A DNA stretch of 64,000 nucleotides from Alteromonadaceae bacterium M269 (GTDB taxonomy: Bacteria; Pseudomonadota; Gammaproteobacteria; Enterobacterales; Alteromonadaceae), in NCBI GenBank assembly GCA_004353515.1, contig SMNZ01000003.1, positions 248,001 through 312,000 on the forward strand. Reading direction: 5' to 3'. The translations under genes and the position numbers were made by a program. This document shows, one piece after another, positions 58,572 to 64,000 of the stretch (the first letter of the stretch is position 1; each line of letters opens with the position of its first letter). The notes below the pieces were generated by a model that was given only the letters and a program-made list of their open reading frames with translations, did no database searches and was not told the origin of the DNA.

Positions 58572-60335
58572 CTATTGTTCCATTAGCAATTTAAGTTCTT
58601 GTTTTTCCCCAGCACTTAGTTTTTGGATACGTGATTTAGCCAAGAGTTCATCTATGCGGCCTTTTAGCTGCTTATCAATGAGTTTGGCAAAACAGTCTCG
58701 ATAGACTGAGGTAAGGTTTTGTTCTTCAATATGATGTTCCCACATCACAAGTTTACTGAGCTGAGCTATTTGGGGATGCGCTCTGAAGTTTTCAAGGATT
58801 TGCCCAGTATTTTGGTTGGGATTATTGAGACCATAGTGATGTAACTCGATAAGCAAATCTAACCCCGGTAACTGCAATGTTCTGAAGTTAACCGGATTCA
58901 CTTCAGGACAGTCAGATGCAAGTTTAGGAAACTCTAATAATAGCCTTATTAATAGCCTAACTGGAGACACATTGGCAGGTGTTGGTGCTTCATTCGTTGA
59001 GGTTGCAGCATAGCTTCTTTGGTTTGCTTTCTGAACATCGCGTTTGAGGTCATTCGAGTAAACGTCTTTTCCTGTAAAACGGTCGAGTTCTTCACTTAAA
59101 AGAAGCTTTTGCTGTTCACCTTGAATTTTATCAATGAGTGCTTGGCCTTCTGCTCCAAATGCCGCTTTACCTTCTTCGCTACTAACGTGATGACGCTTAA
59201 GTAAGTTCTGGAACATAAACTTGGATAAAGACATGGCATCAGTGAGCTTATCTTTGAAGCCCTGTTCGCCAATTTGTCTAACCAAAGTATCGGGATCTTC
59301 GCCATCCGGAAGAAATAAGAACTTCATCTCGACACCGTCTTTTAAGTAAGGAAGTGCATTTTCTAGGGCGCGCCAAGCCGCTTCTTTACCAGCTCGGTCT
59401 CCGTCGTAACAACAAATGATGGTTTTTGTTGAACGAAATAAAAGCTGGATATGGTCAGGTGTTGTTGCTGTGCCTAGAGAAGCGACGGCGAAATCGATAC
59501 CAAACTGACCTAACGCGACTACATCCATATAACCTTCAACAATCAAAACTTGATCTAAGGTTCTATGTGCTTGTTTCGCTTGGTATAAACCATAAAGTTC
59601 ATAACCTTTGTGGAAGATGCGGGTTTCTGGAGAGTTAAGGTATTTAGGCTCCCCTTGTTCTAGAACACGGCCTCCGAAACCGATAATCCTGCCGCGCTTA
59701 TCGCGGATTGGAAACATGATACGATCGCGAAAGAAATCAAAACGTTTACCTTTTTCACTCTGAGTAATGAGTTTAAGGTCGAGTAATTGCTGCTGGGTAG
59801 CTGGTGATGTTCCAAATTTCTTTAATACGCTATCCCACTCAGGTGGCGCATAGCCTATTCCAAAATGCTTGACTATCTCGCCACTCAATCCTCTTTTTTT
59901 CAGGTAATTGATCGCAGCTTCTGATTTTTCGTGACTTTTTAGCTGATGCTCAAAGAAACGAGCCACTTGCTCCATTAGCTGATAGTCATCTTGCTGCTGT
60001 TGTTTGTCTACCTTAGGGCGATTAAACGACGACTTTTCTCTGGGAACTTCTAACGAATAAAAGCTCGCCAGCTCTTCAACAGCTTCTGGAAATTCAAGTC
60101 GGTCATGTTCAATTAGGAAAGAGATAACATTGCCATGCGCTCCACAACCAAAGCAGTGATAAAACTGCTTATCTTGACTTACCGTGAAAGAGGGTGTTTT
60201 TTCATTATGAAAAGGGCAGCAAGCCTGGTGATTTCTTCCGGCTTTTTTTAAACGAACGCGACTATCGATAACTTCGACTATGTCGGCACGTGCCACAAGG
60301 TCATCAATGAAGTCTTTTGGTATGCGTCCAGCCAT
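58572..60335 (-). CDS. dnaG: DNA primase
   Basis: A 587-residue primase (E. coli 581). A CHC2 zinc ribbon is formed by C40, H43, C61 and C64, followed by the TOPRIM catalytic core (LIVEGYMDVVAL, YDGDRAGKEA) and a C-terminal DnaB-interaction domain. It makes RNA primers for replication. Starts MAGRIPKDFIDDL, like E. coli. A terminator and 256 bases separate it from yqeY upstream, so it probably has its own promoter. Confidence 0.98.
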   Translation of the reverse strand: MAGRIPKDFIDDLVARADIVEVIDSRVRLKKAGRNHQACCPFHNEKTPSFTVSQDKQFYHCFGCGAHGNVISFLIEHDRLEFPEAVEELASFYSLEVPREKSSFNRPKVDKQQQQDDYQLMEQVARFFEHQLKSHEKSEAAINYLKKRGLSGEIVKHFGIGYAPPEWDSVLKKFGTSPATQQQLLDLKLITQSEKGKRFDFFRDRIMFPIRDKRGRIIGFGGRVLEQGEPKYLNSPETRIFHKGYELYGLYQAKQAHRTLDQVLIVEGYMDVVALGQFGIDFAVASLGTATTPDHIQLLFRSTKTIICCYDGDRAGKEAAWRALENALPYLKDGVEMKFLFLPDGEDPDTLVRQIGEQGFKDKLTDAMSLSKFMFQNLLKRHHVSSEEGKAAFGAEGQALIDKIQGEQQKLLLSEELDRFTGKDVYSNDLKRDVQKANQRSYAATSTNEAPTPANVSPVRLLIRLLLEFPKLASDCPEVNPVNFRTLQLPGLDLLIELHHYGLNNPNQNTGQILENFRAHPQIAQLSKLVMWEHHIEEQNLTSVYRDCFAKLIDKQLKGRIDELLAKSRIQKLSAGEKQELKLLMEQ

Positions 60336-60547
60336 AGGCTTTATATTTCTCCAACTACTTAAGTTGCAATATATTTACTGAGTTACAGATAATTTGGTTG
60401 TTTATTTTTGGCCTCCGTCATGAGGCGACAGGAGAGTGCTTCTATTTTAAAAATCTATCTTGAGAAAAGATAATAACTGAACTGTTCAGCCATATACACC
60501 CAAATGCGCCAAACAAGCATTGTCAATAATGAAGGGTATAAACAAAC

Positions 60548-60567
60548 AAACCGCCATTAGGCGGTTT
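60548..60567 (-). terminator. Terminator between yqeY and dnaG
   Basis: AAACCGCC-ATTA-GGCGGTTT stem, followed on the minus strand by GTTTGTTTA. It lies 25 bases after the yqeY stop. Confidence 0.8.
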
Positions 60568-60591
60568 GAAAATAGATGCTCACAATAATCA

Positions 60592-61038
60592 TTAGCTTGT
60601 TAAACGGCTTTTTATGATACCGCTTAATTTGCCCATGTCAGTGCGACCCTGAACTTGAGGTTTTAATATCCCCATGACCTTGCCCATGTCTTGCATTCCT
60701 GAAGCGCCTGTTTGTTCAATCGCTTTAACAAGCAATGTTTCAAGCTCTTCATCTGTTAAGGGGGCAGGTAAGAAATCGTTGAGAATATCGATTTCTGCTA
60801 ATTCTTTATCTGCAAGCTCTTGTCTACCAGCTTCAGCAAATTGCGTTGCAGCATCTTTACGCTGCTTGACCATCTTTGTGATCAAAGCAATCACATCTGC
60901 GTCAGTTAATGTAATACGCTCATCAACTTCGCGTTGCTTTACTGCTGCTAGTGCCATGCGAATAGTACCAAGGCGTAATTTTTCCTTGGCTCTCATAGCA
61001 TCTTTTTGTGCTGATTTAAGTTGTTCTATTAAATTCAT
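60592..61038 (-). CDS. yqeY: GatB/YqeY domain protein
   Basis: A 148-residue protein (MNLIEQLKSAQKDAMRAK) with the GatB/YqeY helical domain (EIDILNDFLPAPLTDEEL, KVMGILKPQVQGRTDM) that resembles the tail of aspartyl/glutamyl-tRNA amidotransferase subunit B. Its exact role is unknown; a link to tRNA or translation is inferred. The ATG at 61038 gives the usual family length; a TTG three codons upstream is an alternative. Between rpsU and dnaG, a common position in Gammaproteobacteria. Confidence 0.94.
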   Translation of the reverse strand: MNLIEQLKSAQKDAMRAKEKLRLGTIRMALAAVKQREVDERITLTDADVIALITKMVKQRKDAATQFAEAGRQELADKELAEIDILNDFLPAPLTDEELETLLVKAIEQTGASGMQDMGKVMGILKPQVQGRTDMGKLSGIIKSRLTS

Positions 61039-61051
61039 TGTGAGCAATGTA

Positions 61052-61077
61052 AATTGAGAGACCGTAGTCTCTCAATT
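61052..61077 (-). terminator. UNCG-type hairpin between rpsU and yqeY
   Basis: On the minus strand AATTGAGAGAC and GTCTCTCAATT form an 11-bp stem closed by the loop C(TACG)G, one of the most stable RNA tetraloops. Only a short T-run follows, so it may partly terminate or protect the rpsU transcript. Confidence 0.7.
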
Positions 61078-61082
61078 CTTAT

Positions 61083-61298
61083 TTAGTACAACTTAATGCG
61101 ACGTGCGTTTTCGCGAGCTAACTTCTTCATGTGACGCTTTCTAGCTGCTGCTTTCTTGCGCTTACGTTCCCAAGTTGGCTTTTCAAAGAATTCGCGACGA
61201 CGAACTTCAGACAATACGCCCGCTTTCTCACATGAACGCTTGAAGCGACGTAGTGCAACGTCAAACGGCTCGTTTTCTTTAACTTTAACGATCGGCAT
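61083..61298 (-). CDS. rpsU: 30S ribosomal protein S21
   Basis: A 71-residue basic protein of the expected size ([27 protein letters not shown]). It binds the 30S subunit near the 3' end of 16S rRNA and helps start translation. GAGGTGAG is a strong ribosome site. It opens the rpsU-yqeY unit and is divergent to tsaD, as in many relatives. Confidence 0.99.
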   Translation of the reverse strand: MPIVKVKENEPFDVALRRFKRSCEKAGVLSEVRRREFFEKPTWERKRKKAAARKRHMKKLARENARRIKLY

Positions 61299-61548
61299 TA
61301 AAATCTCACCTCGGATTTATAAAATAGTATTGGCGTACTTCGCCACAAACCTATGCAAAAAGTATAGGTAGGTTAAAAATGGTGCGGAATTCTAATCATA
61401 TCTCAGTGAAAAGTAAAGCCGGGATGGGAATAAAATGGACAAATAATAGTGTTTTAAGTTCTAAGCGTTTTTCTTCTTTATTCCTAATTGGAACTTGAGT
61501 GAATATCTCACTACAATGACGCCGAATTTTATCTCAATAGAAGAGCTC

Positions 61549-62565
61549 ATGCGAATACTAGGTATTGAAACATCATGTGATGAAACAGGTATAGCCATAT
61601 ACGATGATAAATTGGGGCTATTATCTCATCAACTCTATAGTCAGGTTGATTTGCACGCTGATTACGGTGGTGTTGTGCCCGAACTTGCTTCGCGAGATCA
61701 CGTTCGCAAAATTGTTCCTTTGGTTCAAGAATCAATGAAAGAAGCTAATTGCTCGAAAGAAGAGATAGATGGTGTCGCATACACTCAAGGACCAGGGCTA
61801 ATAGGTGCACTGTTAGTTGGCTCGTCCGTTGGCCGCAGTTTGGCCTTCGCTTGGGGAGTACCTAGTGTCGGTGTACATCATATGGAAGGGCACTTGTTAG
61901 CACCTATGCTCGAAGATGAAAAACCAGAGTTTCCTTTTGTTGCTTTATTGGTATCCGGGGGACATACCATGCTCGTTCGAGTCGATGGTATTGGTGAATA
62001 CGAGTTGTTAGGTGAATCTCTTGACGATGCTGCAGGTGAAGCTTTTGACAAGACAGCTAAGTTATTGGGGCTTGATTACCCCGGTGGACCTAGGTTGGCA
62101 AAGTTAGCTGATAAGGGCGAACCCTCTTCGTACCATTTCCCTAGGCCTATGACCGACAGACCCGGATTAGACTTTAGCTTCAGCGGTTTAAAAACCTATG
62201 CCGCTAATACTATTAGAGATGCGGAAATGACCGAGCAAGTAAAAGCCAATATCGCTTTTGCATTTCAGCAAGCCGTCGTTGATACCTTGGTCATTAAGTG
62301 CCGAAGGGCACTCAAAGAAACTGGGTTAAAAAGGTTAGTTATCGCTGGTGGGGTTAGCGCGAACATTCATTTGAGAAATGAACTCGCTGAACTAATGCAA
62401 AAACTGAGAGGGAAGGTCTACTATCCAAGTCTTGCTTATTGCACCGATAACGGCGCTATGATCGCTTATGCTGGGCTACAGCGTTTAAAGGCGGGGCAAA
62501 CTGAAAGTATCGCTGCTTCCGTAAAACCTCGTTGGCCTTTAGATTCACTCTCAAGCCTGAATTAG
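61549..62565 (+). CDS. tsaD: tRNA N6-threonylcarbamoyladenosine synthase TsaD
   Basis: A 338-residue protein from ATG 61549 ([19 protein letters not shown]), the canonical family start; the open frame runs 18 codons further upstream with no support. Iron-binding motif HHMEGH and the conserved GGHTML and SGLKTY regions are present. With TsaB, TsaE and TsaC it makes t6A on ANN-decoding tRNAs. Its stop is 2 bases from the end of the convergent plsY. No terminator is visible between them. Confidence 0.98.
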   Translation: MRILGIETSCDETGIAIYDDKLGLLSHQLYSQVDLHADYGGVVPELASRDHVRKIVPLVQESMKEANCSKEEIDGVAYTQGPGLIGALLVGSSVGRSLAFAWGVPSVGVHHMEGHLLAPMLEDEKPEFPFVALLVSGGHTMLVRVDGIGEYELLGESLDDAAGEAFDKTAKLLGLDYPGGPRLAKLADKGEPSSYHFPRPMTDRPGLDFSFSGLKTYAANTIRDAEMTEQVKANIAFAFQQAVVDTLVIKCRRALKETGLKRLVIAGGVSANIHLRNELAELMQKLRGKVYYPSLAYCTDNGAMIAYAGLQRLKAGQTESIAASVKPRWPLDSLSSLN

Positions 62566-62567
62566 GT

Positions 62568-63155
62568 CTATAGCTTTTCTATAGTCGGTTCTTTCTGTGT
62601 GATTAAACGTCTTACGTTACTGTGATGTCGTAACAGGATCATTAACGTTAAGATGAGCATAGTTGGCAACCAATAGGGTTGAAACCATGCATAAAGAAAA
62701 CAGCCTAATGCTGCAGATAATATAGTGGCAAGCGAAACGATTTTATAACGCTTAACCAGCACAACCCAAAACGCGATAATTACCAGCGCTATTATTAGGT
62801 TTATTGCTATTAAAGCGCCAAAAGCCGTTGCAACTCCCTTCCCACCAGAGAATCGAAAATAAAGTGGGTACATATGCCCTAGACAAGCTGCCACAGCAAT
62901 AATGCCGATATAAAAGGGGGCAAAGTTGTACATTTGCCCGACATAAACGGGTAAAAAGCCTTTAGATAAATCAAAAATTAGAACGACAATGGCAGGTAAT
63001 TTCCCTCCCAGTCGATACATATTTGTTGCTCCTGGGTTTTTGGAACCTGAGGTTCTTGGATCGGGCAGCTTGAGCAACTTAGCCATAATCAACGCACTCG
63101 ACAACGACCCCAGTAAATAGGCAGTGCAAATAATGAGTAAGGTCAGTGCTGTCAT
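62568..63155 (-). CDS. plsY: Acyl-phosphate glycerol-3-phosphate acyltransferase
   Basis: A 195-residue membrane enzyme with about five membrane segments and the PlsY motifs GSKNPGATNMYR, GGKGVATAFG and HHSNVRRL. It transfers acyl groups from acyl-phosphate to glycerol 3-phosphate, the first step of phospholipid synthesis. The usual neighbourhood (tsaD on one side, folB on the other) is conserved. Confidence 0.97.
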   Translation of the reverse strand: MTALTLLIICTAYLLGSLSSALIMAKLLKLPDPRTSGSKNPGATNMYRLGGKLPAIVVLIFDLSKGFLPVYVGQMYNFAPFYIGIIAVAACLGHMYPLYFRFSGGKGVATAFGALIAINLIIALVIIAFWVVLVKRYKIVSLATILSAALGCFLYAWFQPYWLPTMLILTLMILLRHHSNVRRLITQKEPTIEKL

Positions 63156-63503
63156 AGTAAAGCTTGTTGAAATTCCGTTCGCGTATTCGCCGCAAAAGTA
63201 TACAGCAAAGAGTTGCTGCTCTTATACCAAAATCAATGGGAATCTGCAGCGGTAACACATAATAGAATTTATGTTGGTGTAGCTAGGTTGCACGATTGGG
63301 TGAGCGAAAGAAGCAGGCAATTGTGCTGTTTGGAAGGTTGAGAATATAACAATCTGTATAAGGCAATTGATCATAGCGTTAAATGCCGTACACTGGCGGC
63401 TTTTATTGCTCTCCCGGTTGAAAAAGCACCGTTTTGCGAGAGTTAAACTCAGTTTAGAGCGAGTTGACTGCGTTGCTTGAGTGTCACCTAAGGTATTTTG
63501 TTA
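63156..63503. promoter_or_regulatory. Divergent intergenic region plsY / folB
   Basis: 348 bases without a gene. A possible folB promoter is TTGATC (63367-63372), 16 bases, TACACT (63389-63394). AAGG at 63490-63493 is the folB ribosome site. Confidence 0.35.
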
Positions 63504-63857
63504 ATGGATAGTATTTCTATTCAAGGCTTATCAGTACAAACTGTGATAGGCGTTTATGACTGGGAAAGAGTAGAGTCGCGGGAACTACTGATTGATGTCG
63601 TTTTTTCATGTGACTTACAACAAGCGAGTGAGACAGACGATGTTCTGCATACTATTGATTATGCGGAAGTCGCGGATTGTATTCAGCGTGTTGCATCAGA
63701 AAGCCAATTCCAATTGCTGGAGGCTTTAGCGGGTGCATTATTTAAAGCACTCTTTAAACGATTCCCGGCATCACACATTGTTTTGACTATTCACAAACCA
63801 AATATATTGCCCGATGCAAAAGACGTCGCTATTACAATGAAGAGACAGCGCTCGTGA
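63504..63857 (+). CDS. folB: Dihydroneopterin aldolase
   Basis: A 117-residue protein from ATG 63504 (MDSISIQGLSVQTVIGVYDWE), preferred over the TTG two codons upstream because AAGG is 10 bases before it. Conserved parts are GVYDWER, DVLHTIDYAEVADCI, FQLLEALAGALFKALF and VTIHKPNILPDAKDVAI. It converts dihydroneopterin to hydroxymethyl-dihydropterin in folate synthesis. The stop overlaps the folK start. Confidence 0.97.
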   Translation: MDSISIQGLSVQTVIGVYDWERVESRELLIDVVFSCDLQQASETDDVLHTIDYAEVADCIQRVASESQFQLLEALAGALFKALFKRFPASHIVLTIHKPNILPDAKDVAITMKRQRS

Positions 63858-64000
63858 GTTCACACACTATTTATATCAGTGTCGGTAGCAATATCGACCG
63901 CCAGGCTAACATTTCTGCTGGTCTTGATGCTCTAAAAAAAGAATATGACGACCTGTCTTTTTCGAAGATCTATGAGAGTGAATCCGTTGGCTTCGATGGT
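63854..64000 (+). CDS. folK: HPPK (folK), 3' end outside window
   Basis: From a GTG at 63854 that overlaps the folB stop by 4 bases (GTGA), the frame reads MSSHTIYISVGSNIDRQANI and on through ESESVGFDG at the window edge. This is the N-terminus of 6-hydroxymethyl-7,8-dihydropterin pyrophosphokinase (YISVGSNI motif; SVGFDG region). It acts right after FolB in folate synthesis. 49 residues are visible. Confidence 0.93.
   Translation, partial: MSSHTIYISVGSNIDRQANISAGLDALKKEYDDLSFSKIYESESVGFDG

Overview
The window reads as chromosomal DNA of a free-living, probably marine, Gammaproteobacterium. It is AT-leaning and gene-dense. It holds the E. coli-like order tolC / nudF-yqiB-cpdA-yqiA-parE and the macromolecular-synthesis block tsaD / rpsU-yqeY-dnaG-rpoD, followed by plsY and folB-folK. 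The secreted nucleases, TonB receptor, PEP-CTERM proteins and hybrid two-component regulator suggest a heterotroph that scavenges polymers (Kangiella/Aliikangiella/Pleionea-like is my guess from gene content, not proven). No rRNA, tRNA, CRISPR array, prophage or transposase gene was found.

Layout. 0-10 kb: end of a PhoH ATPase, a REC-GGDEF diguanylate cyclase, a transglutaminase-like exported protein, cysG, deaD, the PEP-CTERM-system TPR lipoprotein prsT, and a MarC-family membrane protein. 10-16.5 kb: tolC facing the nudF-yqiB-cpdA-yqiA-parE run. 16.5-29.7 kb: an alpha/beta hydrolase broken by one in-frame TAG with its divergent AraC regulator, ggt, an unknown anchored protein, a soluble PAS chemotaxis receptor, an M19 dipeptidase fused to DUF302, a small exported protein, a palindromic MITE-like element, and a histidine kinase / sigma-54 response regulator pair.

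29.9-46.1 kb is the accessory core. It carries a 1525-residue secreted nuclease (endonuclease I plus EEP nuclease) ending in a type I dockerin. Only 24 bases downstream lies a cohesin-like protein with a PEP-CTERM exosortase signal. Then come a 1390-residue one-protein two-component regulator (14 propeller repeats, kinase, receiver, AraC), a Sec-exported RTX-repeat protein, a GH63/YgjK-like glycosidase, and a shorter paralogue of the nuclease that lacks the EEP and dockerin parts. I read this as a locus for extracellular nucleic-acid and glycan breakdown, with one nuclease possibly docked on an exosortase-anchored surface protein. That docking is the most novel hypothesis here.

46.1-56.6 kb: an acyl-CoA dehydrogenase, a lipoprotein with a catalytically dead Nudix box, an RND efflux adaptor/pump pair (tolC at 10-11.5 kb could supply the outer-membrane channel), and a TonB-dependent receptor with dyad symmetry elements in its leader. 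56.6-64 kb is conserved housekeeping. Most gene ends carry clear intrinsic terminators, several of them shared by convergent genes.
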